The notes under the pieces: model-generated
Databases searched by the model: none
Seen by the model: only the letters and a program-made list of their open reading frames with translations
Told to the model about the DNA's origin: nothing
In this document: positions 1-7,519 of the stretch, piece after piece
Layout: each line of letters starts with the position of its first letter
Numbering within the stretch: the first letter of the stretch is position 1
Source of the DNA: Billgrantia lactosivorans
GTDB lineage: Bacteria > Pseudomonadota > Gammaproteobacteria > Pseudomonadales > Halomonadaceae
Direction: 5' to 3'
Assembly: GCF_003254665.1 (NCBI RefSeq)
Contig: NZ_QHGY01000007.1
Coordinates: 82,894-146,893, forward strand
DNA length: 64,000 nt
Program-made: the position numbers and the translations under genes

Positions 1-167
1 AAACGGATTCGAAATCCGCCGCACTCATATACTTGTCGGTTCATATCCGACCGCGAGCTCTCCCATCAGGGCACGGCCAGAACAATACATGCTGGTTCCC
101 CTGCCGACAGAGAAGGCCAGCCAGCTCGAAGAGCTTCTGCCTCAGTAATGGAGAATCGGACGGCTAT
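1..167. other. No gene seen at the left edge
   Basis: I see no supported gene, RNA or clear regulatory site here. It lies downstream of the minus-strand MarR gene ending at 168. The short open frames in it are not credible. Confidence 0.5.
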
Positions 168-665
168 TTATCTGCCAGGGGAGATGGATTTGCCTACTAC
201 TGGTTTACGAATCGGTACGCGGCTAAGGTGGTTATTTTTCGTGGCTAGTTTTTGCAGTAGTTTACACAATGTTTTCTTTTCATTTTCACTTAGTGGAAAA
301 AGCAATTCTTCTTGAGCGTTCGCCACGGCAGGTTCGGCGGAACGACGAAGACGCCTGCCTTCTTCAGTCAGAGAAACCTGCTTAGAGCGCAAATCCGCTT
401 GACTGCGTTGCCGGGTCAATAAGCCGCGTTCCTCTAGCTTTTTAACTACAACGGCTACTGTGTTACGGTCTAGGGCGGTGTGGCTTCCCAAAGTAATTTG
501 GTCAACTGGACCCAGCTCTTCCAATGCGGCTAGTGTAACATATTGTAGCTGGGTCAGGTTATGTTCCTCGCATTGGCGTAAGAAAATTGCCACGCTTATT
601 TGATGGCAACGCCTCAGCAGGTTTCCTGGCATTGTGTTGGCTTGTGATAAGGGATGGCTAGCCAT
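168..665 (-). CDS. MarR-family transcriptional regulator, MobR-like
   Basis: A 165-residue protein with the winged-helix fold of MarR repressors. The helix-turn-helix segment is around residues 57-75 (ALDRNTVAVVVKKLEERGLL), followed by the wing (SQADLRSKQVSLTEEGRR) and an amphipathic C-terminal dimerisation helix. MarR proteins bind palindromic operators as dimers and are released by aromatic ligands. It lies 122 bases downstream of, and on the same strand as, a flavin hydroxylase resembling 3-hydroxybenzoate 4-monooxygenase. In Comamonas the MarR protein MobR controls mobA, so the same role is inferred here. The ATG at 665 is used; the ribosome binding site is weak. The ligand is not shown by the sequence. 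The family call is firm, the pairing with the hydroxylase likely. Confidence 0.85.
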   Translation of the reverse strand: MASHPLSQANTMPGNLLRRCHQISVAIFLRQCEEHNLTQLQYVTLAALEELGPVDQITLGSHTALDRNTVAVVVKKLEERGLLTRQRSQADLRSKQVSLTEEGRRLRRSAEPAVANAQEELLFPLSENEKKTLCKLLQKLATKNNHLSRVPIRKPVVGKSISPGR

Positions 666-752
666 GGCATTTTTTCTCTATGTTGGACATATTCCGTGGC
701 CAATGCGACACGGTTTACGTGATGTAATATATCTTGATAGAAATGGAAAAAA

Positions 753-770
753 TTGCATAGTGGTATGCGA
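753..770. promoter_or_regulatory. Possible MarR operator, inverted repeat GCATA-N4-TATGC
   Basis: An inverted repeat with arms at 755-759 and 764-768 lies in the gap between the hydroxylase stop and the start of the MarR gene at 665. Size and place fit an autoregulatory MarR site. The assignment is inference from symmetry and position only. Confidence 0.35.
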
Positions 771-787
771 AAATTGACGGCTTAGAG

Positions 788-2737
788 TTATTCTACATCG
801 ATCATGAAACGTTCAAAAAATGTAGCTAGTTCGTCATGAGCCTGCAGGGGCAAGACATGAGCAATATGCTGGTCAGGCCTCACGATCACCAGACAGCCGC
901 TCTCCCGGTCGACTCCGCGCAAGTCGAAAATGTCTTGTTCGTACTTAAGATCGGGGCAGAACACCTTTTCATAATCATGGAGGCCGTAGCGTCCCTTGCG
1001 AGGCCAGAGCATCTGAGGGAAGGCATCCAGAGAGAGCTCGCGGAATCCCTGTTGGCAAATGGCGCGCAGGTCGAACACCGAGTCGATGTCGTCGCATGCA
1101 GGTGTGAACCTACGCACCGGTGAGTCGGGTGATTCACTCAAAAACTGGCACAGCCGACTGAGGCCTGACTCCGGCGCGGTGGGGTCGCTGGCCGCCGCGA
1201 ATGCGAACAGTCGCCAGCGACCATCTGCTGTCACTGTGTGACCTAGATGCATGGGCTTGGCATCCGCCAGCCGCACAACAGGTGCAGAATGGAAACGAGT
1301 GCCAATTTCAAGACCGCTTGCTAGGTGCTGGTGGGTCGGTTCGGCGGAGATCAGTGAAGGTGAGTACTGAATGGCTGTGCCGGCGGTGAAGCGCCCCTGT
1401 TTGATGAAGTATTTTTGAAACTCTTTGGGGTCCACACCGTCACCCTTGTCCTCTGGAGAGCCCTTGGGTGGGGCACTGAACATCTTGGCGAATTCTCGAT
1501 CGAAGTCGATCAGCTCCTTGGCCACGGTCTGGCGCTCGGTGGTATAGGTGTGCAAGATCTCCGGTGTGCATTTTCCTTGTAGCACCGAAGCCAGTTTCCA
1601 CCCTAGATTGAAGGTGTCGCGCATGGAGACGTTCATGCCCTGGCCCGCTTTTGGACTATGGGTGTGACAGGCGTCTCCAGCGATAAAGACATGCGGGAAT
1701 CGCTTGTCAGCTTCCTCGGCAGGCACATCGTCGAACTTGTCGCAGAGGCGCTGACCGATCTCGTATACTGACCACCAAGCGATTTCCTTCACGTCTAAGG
1801 TATAAGGGTGCAGGATGCGCTGCGCCGCGGCCACCAGCTGGTCGGTGGTGATGTTGCGGCTGGCGACGCGCTCGTATTCATTGAGTTTATCTAATTCGAT
1901 GTAAAAACGCGTCAGGTAGCCGCCTTCCCGCGGTATGATCAGGACGTTTCCTGCATTGGCGGAGTGTATCGCCGCCTTCATGCGGATGTCTGGGAAGTCG
2001 GTGACTGCCAGCACATCCATCACGCCCCAGGCCTGGTTGGCGGAATCGCCCTGCAGGGAGCGTCCCAGGGACTTGCGCACCGCGCTGCGTGCGCCGTCGC
2101 AGCCCACCACATAACGAGCCCTCACGTTTTCCACCTCGCCCTCATGAGCAGGGTCGATCCGCTCTAGTGTAACAGTTATCGGGTAGTCCTCAGCGTGTAG
2201 GGTGGCCGCCTCCGATTTGATGGGGTCGATCGACACATCAATTACGCGGCGGGAGTAGTCGGGTTCCAACTGGGTAGGAGATTTACGCATCAGCTCCAGA
2301 TAGAAGTCGTGTACCCGGGCCTGGTTGAGTACTGTGTGAGGGAATTCGGAGAGACCGTCCTCGGTGTCCTGGGTACGGCCATGGCGCATGATGTTCTTGC
2401 GGTTTGCCTCATCCGGCTTCCAGAATACTGTCTCGTTGATCCAGCAGGCTTCATTGAGAACCTTATCGACGAAGCCGAAGGCATTAAACATCTCCATGGT
2501 GCGGCAGGCGATGCCATCGGCCTGGCCGAGCTTCAGCGGGCCGTCCTTTTGCTCGACGATGCGCGTCCTGATATCGGGGAACGCCGATAGTTGGGCCGCC
2601 AAGGTCAGACCAGCCGGACCGCAGCCGACGATCAGCACATCGACTTCATCGGGCAGGGTGTAGGTATTTTTAAGCTCACCGGCAGGCGCGTGGACGGTCG
2701 GGTCGCCAGTCTGGACTCCGTTGAGATGAAATTGCAT
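788..2737 (-). CDS. mobA: FAD-dependent aromatic hydroxylase, 3-hydroxybenzoate 4-monooxygenase-like
   Basis: A 649-residue class A flavoprotein monooxygenase of the phenol 2-monooxygenase/MobA group, which normally has about 640 residues. The FAD dinucleotide motif is near residue 36 (VDVLIVGCGPAGLTLAAQL). The DG motif is at YVVGCDGARSAVRKSLG, and the second FAD ribose motif at FIAGDACHTHSPKAGQGMN. The C-terminal third is the thioredoxin-like domain of this group. MobA uses NADPH and O2 to turn 3-hydroxybenzoate into protocatechuate, which is also the end product of the neighbouring phthalate pathway. That makes this substrate more likely than phenol, but substrate choice cannot be read from the sequence. 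The ATG at 2737 has a GAGG ribosome binding site. Confidence 0.75.
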   Translation of the reverse strand: MQFHLNGVQTGDPTVHAPAGELKNTYTLPDEVDVLIVGCGPAGLTLAAQLSAFPDIRTRIVEQKDGPLKLGQADGIACRTMEMFNAFGFVDKVLNEACWINETVFWKPDEANRKNIMRHGRTQDTEDGLSEFPHTVLNQARVHDFYLELMRKSPTQLEPDYSRRVIDVSIDPIKSEAATLHAEDYPITVTLERIDPAHEGEVENVRARYVVGCDGARSAVRKSLGRSLQGDSANQAWGVMDVLAVTDFPDIRMKAAIHSANAGNVLIIPREGGYLTRFYIELDKLNEYERVASRNITTDQLVAAAQRILHPYTLDVKEIAWWSVYEIGQRLCDKFDDVPAEEADKRFPHVFIAGDACHTHSPKAGQGMNVSMRDTFNLGWKLASVLQGKCTPEILHTYTTERQTVAKELIDFDREFAKMFSAPPKGSPEDKGDGVDPKEFQKYFIKQGRFTAGTAIQYSPSLISAEPTHQHLASGLEIGTRFHSAPVVRLADAKPMHLGHTVTADGRWRLFAFAAASDPTAPESGLSRLCQFLSESPDSPVRRFTPACDDIDSVFDLRAICQQGFRELSLDAFPQMLWPRKGRYGLHDYEKVFCPDLKYEQDIFDLRGVDRESGCLVIVRPDQHIAHVLPLQAHDELATFFERFMIDVE

Positions 2738-2869
2738 AGAGGCCTCGACGGGTTTCGGAAAAATTAATCACTATTGTGCTTAATACATTATAACTTTGTC
2801 CGCTATTCGCAATACGACTTTTTGCTACTACCAGCTCAGCGGACCGCCCTGCTAGGCATCAGGGCTAGC

Positions 2870-3260
2870 CCAGGCATATTCGACCTTCGTCGATTTTGCT
2901 ATCGCTCTTCGTCATCAAGATTGGAGTGCCGGATGGCGATCCGACAGGTATACGTCTGTTGTGAAAGGGCATTGAGGACTTTCGCAATACAGAGGGGGGC
3001 ACCAAGGTATTGGGGGGATGTGCCCTCATCGGCCGTCGCTGGTGCTGGGGCGTAACGAGGAGTGCGGCCTGCGCTGCCTGTACCATGGTTGAAAGATGGT
3101 CGTCGAGGGCAATGTCCTCAAGATGGCCTCCGAGCCGACGTAATCGAAGCTGAACGAGCAGTGGCAAGCAAAAGATCTATCCGGCCTTAATAAGGCGTCG
3201 GGTGTCGTGTGGGTGCTTCATGGGCCGAACCGAGGAAAAGCCGGAGTTCACGTCCTCCGG
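2870..3260 (+). pseudogene. Decayed copy of the N-terminal part of a Rieske oxygenase gene
   Basis: The stretch matches the start of the intact oxygenase gene at 3994. From 3018 to about 3180 the DNA is nearly the same as 4198-4360, covering the Rieske CPHR box and the second box (CLYHGWK). The copy has TGA in place of the Trp codon after CLYHG, a 3-base deletion near 3033, and a TAA further on. Upstream (from about 2870) and downstream (to about 3260) the match weakens but can still be followed. The catalytic domain is missing. It is a broken paralogue or duplication remnant, not a functional gene. Confidence 0.8.
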
Positions 3261-3329
3261 TGTCGCTGGCGTCATAGTTATCGAGTTCTTGGCCACTGCA
3301 ACAAAAGGCTAGGTCCACTAAACGCCATG

Positions 3330-3715
3330 GAGTCGGTCAAGCACGGGCCTCATTACGTGCATACAGCGATGCCACCGCTGGCCAAAGGCTGGTCTCATCC
3401 TTCGGATGTTCAACTTCGCGAGCAATATCCGCTCGCTTGGCAACTGCTGCGTCGTCGACGAGGCGAGTCTGACCAAAGTGACAGATTAACTCACTGCGGT
3501 CGCTTATCGCGAGGGCTTGGCGATCGGTGCGCCTGTCGAGTATGGCGAGAAGGCTTACGTGCATCAGATCCCAGGCGGCGTGATCTTCAACCTGCGGTAC
3601 TAGCTGCAGAAAGTCGGCATGAAACATTGCCTGGCTGAAACCTCGGGGAGTGGCCCGCATTCGTGCCGAGTTTGGTTAACCGATCAAGGTTACTCCCCTG
3701 TCATAGTTCGTTGAG
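3330..3715 (+). pseudogene. Decayed fragment of a pyruvate carboxylase B/oxaloacetate decarboxylase alpha-like gene
   Basis: Translated with frame changes, the stretch keeps family signatures of the biotin-dependent carboxyltransferase domain. These are VHTAMPPLAKGWSHPS, then YREGLAIGAPVEYGEKAY, then VHQIPGGVIFNLRY, and after a frameshift VARIRAEFG and PIKVTPLS. Stop codons interrupt it at about 3487, 3600, 3677 and 3702. Intact members carry the HQ(I/V)PGGM(I/L)SNL motif followed by RIRAEFG(Y/N)PIMVTPLSQFV, so the order and spacing fit well. No intact copy is in the window. Its presence beside the Rieske remnant suggests that an older catabolic operon decayed here. Confidence 0.75.
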
Positions 3716-3717
3716 AG

Positions 3718-3733
3718 ATGACAGCTCTGTCAT
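3718..3733. promoter_or_regulatory. Inverted repeat ATGACAG-CT-CTGTCAT
   Basis: A perfect 7-base inverted repeat with a 2-base centre, between the decayed carboxylase fragment and the oxygenase gene. It could be a regulator site or the foot of a hairpin. A related TGTCA/TGACA repeat occurs at 15187-15205. Function unknown. Confidence 0.3.
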
Positions 3734-3928
3734 GTGAGTCTAATAATTTTCCCTTCACCTCATAGCGCCATTAAATCGTGCAGCCGTGCTCCGAAAGGTT
3801 GGCTTAGGCAAGCGATGTGCAGCTTGGCGGAGGCGGGGCACGTCAGTTTTTAGAGTGCCGATACACCCAGTATGCGACTTTAGTCTGTTTGACATGGCCG
3901 CTTGAGGCGCTATGGTTAGACATTGAAG

Positions 3929-3944
3929 TTAGATATCTAAGTAT
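3929..3944. promoter_or_regulatory. Putative operator before the oxygenase operon
   Basis: TTAGATATCTAA at 3929-3940 is a perfect 12-base palindrome, 54 bases before the oxygenase start. Its right part ATATCTAAGTAT (3933-3944) recurs exactly at 14969-14980, before the divergent reductase gene. A 12-base core shared by two halves of one pathway points to a common regulator, most simply the MarR protein at 12190-12675. That link is inference. Confidence 0.5.
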
Positions 3945-3993
3945 ATCGGCGAGAGCTGTTCGTGTAGCTCCCTAACCCTTGGAGACCGTGCTT

Positions 3994-5301
3994 ATGCTGA
4001 CACAAGAAGAGAACGACTTGCTGTGCCGTGTTGAAGGTCATGCCCCTATGGGGCAAATCATGCGTCGTCACTGGCTGCCCGCTTGCCTATCCGAGGAAGT
4101 CGAGGAGCCAGACGGTGATCCGATACGGGTTCGACTGCTCGGTGAGGATCTGGTGGCCTTTCGCGATACCGAAGGGCGCGTGGGAGTACTAGACGAGATG
4201 TGCCCTCATCGGCGTGCGTCGCTGGTGCTAGGGCGTAACGAGGAGTGCGGTCTGCGCTGCCTGTATCATGGCTGGAAGATGGACGTCGAGGGCAATGTCC
4301 TCGAGATGGCGTCCGAGCCGCCGGAATCGAAGCTGACCGAGAAGGTCAAGCACAAGGCGTACCCCACCCACGAGGCGGCCGGTTTTGTTTGGGTTTACAT
4401 GGGGCCACCCGAGGAGCAGCCGGAGTTTATGCCGCCTGTGTTTCAGCCGACGCCGGAAACCAAGGTATCCATCTCCAAAGTGATTGTCGATTGCAATTGG
4501 GCCCAGATCCTCGAGGGCGCCATCGACTCGGCACACTCCTCGAGCCTGCATTCCACCGACATGGTGCCGGCCCGTAAGGATGGCGCCGAGGCGACCGACA
4601 AGCTCTGGCTGCGTCCATCCACGGACAAGGCACCGCGTCTTCAGGTGCAGCCCACGCCGTTCGGTTTTCGCTATGCCGCGATACGTCGTCCGATCAAAGA
4701 TGCAAAGACGCATGATTACGTGCGCACCACATTGTTCATCGCGCCCTACACCGTGCAGATTCCACCGAACAACCTCTACGATATCGCGATCCTGCACGTG
4801 CCCATCGACGACACGCATACTGCGTTCCACTTCATCGCCTGGGGCGACGCGAGCACTACGCCTGATACCGAGTCCTGGCGTAAGTTCCTCGGCACGCAGA
4901 TCGGCATCGATGTGGACAAGCATTATCGAAAGTTCCGCACCCGTGAAAACAACTATTGGCAGGATCGCCGAATCATGCAACTTGGTACAAGTTTCACCGG
5001 GATCAAGGGCATTCCCAACCAGGACATTGCGATGTGGGAAACCATGGGGCCGATTGCCGATCGTACGCACGATCGTCTCGGTGCGAGTGACTTGGCGATA
5101 GTCGAATTCCGTCGCCAGATGGTGCAGGCCGCCAAGACTATACAGCAAGGAGGGCCAGCTATTGGCACCAAGGAGCCGCGGATTCCGCATTACAAGCTCC
5201 AGTCCTTCCAGGGCATCGTCCCTAAAGAAGAGGATTGGCGTCAATTGGGTACCGCTCCGGAAGAGGCAGAGCTGTATGACAGCGAGCCGCACCACTCCTG
5301 A
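3994..5301 (+). CDS. pht3: Phthalate 4,5-dioxygenase, oxygenase component (Rieske non-haem iron)
   Basis: A protein of 435 residues from the ATG at 3994, which has GGAG nine bases upstream; a TTG at 3979 is in frame but unlikely. Residues about 20-130 form the Rieske domain: CPHR and CLYHGW give the Cys/His ligands of the [2Fe-2S] cluster. The catalytic domain has the iron-binding segment ILEGAIDSAHSSSLHS (D/E-x2-H-x4-H type). The length and the MLTxEENDLL start fit the phthalate 4,5-dioxygenase oxygenase (Pht3/OphA2, about 440 residues). It converts phthalate to the 4,5-cis-dihydrodiol with electrons from the reductase at 13950-14927. It starts a run of plus-strand genes (decarboxylase, TAXI-TRAP importer). 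The complete set of pathway partners makes the substrate call good. Confidence 0.85.
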   Translation: MLTQEENDLLCRVEGHAPMGQIMRRHWLPACLSEEVEEPDGDPIRVRLLGEDLVAFRDTEGRVGVLDEMCPHRRASLVLGRNEECGLRCLYHGWKMDVEGNVLEMASEPPESKLTEKVKHKAYPTHEAAGFVWVYMGPPEEQPEFMPPVFQPTPETKVSISKVIVDCNWAQILEGAIDSAHSSSLHSTDMVPARKDGAEATDKLWLRPSTDKAPRLQVQPTPFGFRYAAIRRPIKDAKTHDYVRTTLFIAPYTVQIPPNNLYDIAILHVPIDDTHTAFHFIAWGDASTTPDTESWRKFLGTQIGIDVDKHYRKFRTRENNYWQDRRIMQLGTSFTGIKGIPNQDIAMWETMGPIADRTHDRLGASDLAIVEFRRQMVQAAKTIQQGGPAIGTKEPRIPHYKLQSFQGIVPKEEDWRQLGTAPEEAELYDSEPHHS

Positions 5302-5388
5302 CGATAGGAAATCGATACGCTGAGCCAAGGAGCAACCCATTCATGTTGCTGAGCATCCCGACTCACAGATAACAAAGCAGGAGCCCTG

Positions 5389-6381
5389 ATGAACAAATTG
5401 GAACTTTCGGTTGCCGTCGGCAATTACGACCGCGTGAGGCCATTGATCGATGGAGAGGTGCAGATCGATGGCGTGGATCCTGTGTTCCTGCTGCATGACC
5501 CGGAGGAGATCTTCTTTCGCGCCTTCCGGCATGCCGATTTCGATATCACGGAACTCTCGCTGAGTAGCTACACTGTGAAAACAGCGGAGGGTAATTGTCC
5601 CTATATCGGGGTGCCGGTCTTTCCCTCTCGCGCCTTTCGGCATACCTCCATTTACATTCGGACCGATCGCAGCATCGAATCGCCAGCTGACCTGCGGGGT
5701 AAGCGTATTGGTGTTCCCGAATATCAATTGACCGCCAATGTCTGGGCCCGCTTGTTCCTCGAGGAGGACCATAGCCTCCAGCCCCGAGATGTGACTTGGT
5801 TGCGTGGCGGTTACGAGGAACCAGGCCGGGTCGAGAAGATCAACCTCAATCTCCCCGAAGGAGTCCGAGTGGAAAACATTCCGGAAGGGGAAACGCTATC
5901 CGGCATGCTGGCCTCCGGCGAGTTGGATGCAGTAATGGGGCCGCGAGCTCCGTCCTGTTTCATGCAGGGGCATCCCCATGTGGGTTACCTCTACCGTGAT
6001 CCTCAAATGGCAGCCTCGGACTGGTATCGGCGAACCGGTATCTTCCCCATCATGCATCTGCTGGGCATTCGCAAGACGCTTGTAGAGCGCCATCCCTGGC
6101 TACCGTTCTCCGTTTACAAGGCTTTCGAGCAATCCAAGGCTAAGGCACTGGCGAAGCTCAGTGACACCTCGGCAACCAAGGTGACACTTCCATTCGTCGA
6201 GGACCAGCTTCAGGCCGCCCGGCGTCTGATGGGTGAGGATTTCTGGTCCTATGGCTTTGCTCCCAACCGACAAACCCTGGAGCGATTTCTCGAGCAACAC
6301 CATGCGGAAGGGCTGTCCCGACGGCTCGTGAAGCCGGAGGAACTGTTCCATCCCGCTACGCTGGAAAGCTTCAAGATCTGA
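5389..6381 (+). CDS. pht5: 4,5-dihydroxyphthalate decarboxylase
   Basis: A protein of 330 residues that resembles the NMT1/THI5 periplasmic-binding fold but has no signal peptide, as is usual for the Pht5/OphC decarboxylases. The start LELSVAVGNYDRVRPLIDG and the segment DLRGKRIGVPEYQLTANVWARL are typical. It removes one carboxylate from 4,5-dihydroxyphthalate to give protocatechuate in the cytoplasm. The ATG at 5389 follows an AGGAG site. It lies 87 bases after the oxygenase gene and 104 before the TAXI binding protein, in the same direction, probably one transcript. Relatives are sometimes annotated as ABC substrate-binding proteins; missing export signal and context favour the enzyme. Confidence 0.85.
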   Translation: MNKLELSVAVGNYDRVRPLIDGEVQIDGVDPVFLLHDPEEIFFRAFRHADFDITELSLSSYTVKTAEGNCPYIGVPVFPSRAFRHTSIYIRTDRSIESPADLRGKRIGVPEYQLTANVWARLFLEEDHSLQPRDVTWLRGGYEEPGRVEKINLNLPEGVRVENIPEGETLSGMLASGELDAVMGPRAPSCFMQGHPHVGYLYRDPQMAASDWYRRTGIFPIMHLLGIRKTLVERHPWLPFSVYKAFEQSKAKALAKLSDTSATKVTLPFVEDQLQAARRLMGEDFWSYGFAPNRQTLERFLEQHHAEGLSRRLVKPEELFHPATLESFKI

Positions 6382-6485
6382 CTACCCTTGGGAAGGATGT
6401 ATGTATCTGTCGCACAGCGACACCTTTACAACAACAAACGAAGCCCCGCAGAACCAATGACGACGCCAGTACAAAAGGTGAATAA

Positions 6486-7484
6486 ATGAAAATCTCAATC
6501 AAGAAGTCCGTGATGACCATGGCCCTTGTCGTTCCTGGATTGATGATGAATGTCGCATCGGCCCAAGAGTACAATCTTACGGTGGCCGGCGCTTCGCCAG
6601 GAGGGCTGTGGTCACTGCTCGGCGCCGGCCTGGACAGTGCCCTGAAAGCAGAATATCCCGGTTCGACCGTGACCTATCAGACCTCAGGGGGCGGCATCGC
6701 CAATGTGGCTGTGTTGCAACGCGGTGATGCTAGCTTGGGAATTGTAGAGGATGCCGTGCTGCAGCTGGCTCGCGATGGGGAAGACCCTTTCCGCGAAGCT
6801 GTCAATGATGATATCCGGGTACTCTCTTATCTCTACACTTGGGCGCCGATGCAGGCCGTAATAAGGGAAGAGTTTGCCGAAAAGCATGGTATCTCAAGCT
6901 TTGAGGATATTGCCAAGGTTAAGCCGCCGATCACCATTGCCATTAATAAACGCGGTAATATTGCATCGAGTGTTGCTGAAGCCATGTTGGAGGCCATCGG
7001 CGCAGGACCCGATGAAATCAAGAGCTGGGGAGGCGACATCATCTATGCCGCTTCCAGCGAGCAGTCTGGCCTGATTCAGGACCGTCGCATCGACATGTTC
7101 CTGAACAGTCTGTTCGTGGGACAGAGTTCGATCATGCAGGCGGCGTCTAGTGTCGATGTGAAACTGTTGCCCTTGTCCGAGGACATTATACAGGAGGTCG
7201 CGGAGAAGACGGGAACCAACGCCTTCACGATTCCTGGGGGAGCCTACGACTGGGCGCCGGACGAAACGCCAACCGTGTCAATCAGCGCTACCCTGGCTGT
7301 GCGGAGCGATATGGACGAAGCTATGGCCTATAACCTCACCAAGTCGCTTTACGAAAACTATGTAAAGATCTCCGGCGTTCATCCAGCTATGGAAAGCTTG
7401 ACTCCGGAAATCATGGCGGATGTCGAGGTTGTGCCCTACCACGATGGCGCCGAGCGTTACCTTAAGGAAGTCGGCCTCCGCTAA
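6486..7484 (+). CDS. TAXI-family TRAP transporter substrate-binding protein
   Basis: A protein of 332 residues with a clear signal peptide (about residues 1-26, ending ASA before QEYNLTV) and the TAXI-type binding fold: AGASPGGLWSLLGAGL near the start and YQTSGGGIANVAVLQRGDASLGIV in the first lobe. TAXI proteins deliver solute to fused TRAP permeases, and the permease follows 35 bases downstream. Placed between a phthalate decarboxylase and a DMT exporter/quinolinate PRTase pair, its likely ligand is phthalate or a related aromatic acid; known phthalate clusters more often use MFS or ABC importers. The ATG at 6486 has an AAGGTGA ribosome binding site. Family certain, ligand inferred. Confidence 0.88.
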   Translation: MKISIKKSVMTMALVVPGLMMNVASAQEYNLTVAGASPGGLWSLLGAGLDSALKAEYPGSTVTYQTSGGGIANVAVLQRGDASLGIVEDAVLQLARDGEDPFREAVNDDIRVLSYLYTWAPMQAVIREEFAEKHGISSFEDIAKVKPPITIAINKRGNIASSVAEAMLEAIGAGPDEIKSWGGDIIYAASSEQSGLIQDRRIDMFLNSLFVGQSSIMQAASSVDVKLLPLSEDIIQEVAEKTGTNAFTIPGGAYDWAPDETPTVSISATLAVRSDMDEAMAYNLTKSLYENYVKISGVHPAMESLTPEIMADVEVVPYHDGAERYLKEVGLR

Positions 7485-7519
7485 TCGGGAAAAGAGCATT
7501 TCTGCTCAGAGGTTTGTCA

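Noticed and set aside
4228..5340. A 370-codon open frame opposite the Rieske oxygenase gene
   Set aside because: The plus-strand frame has all oxygenase motifs; the antisense frame has none and no ribosome binding site.
5389..6381. ABC transporter substrate-binding protein
   Set aside because: The fold is similar, but there is no signal peptide, no ABC partner, and the sequence and context fit 4,5-dihydroxyphthalate decarboxylase.
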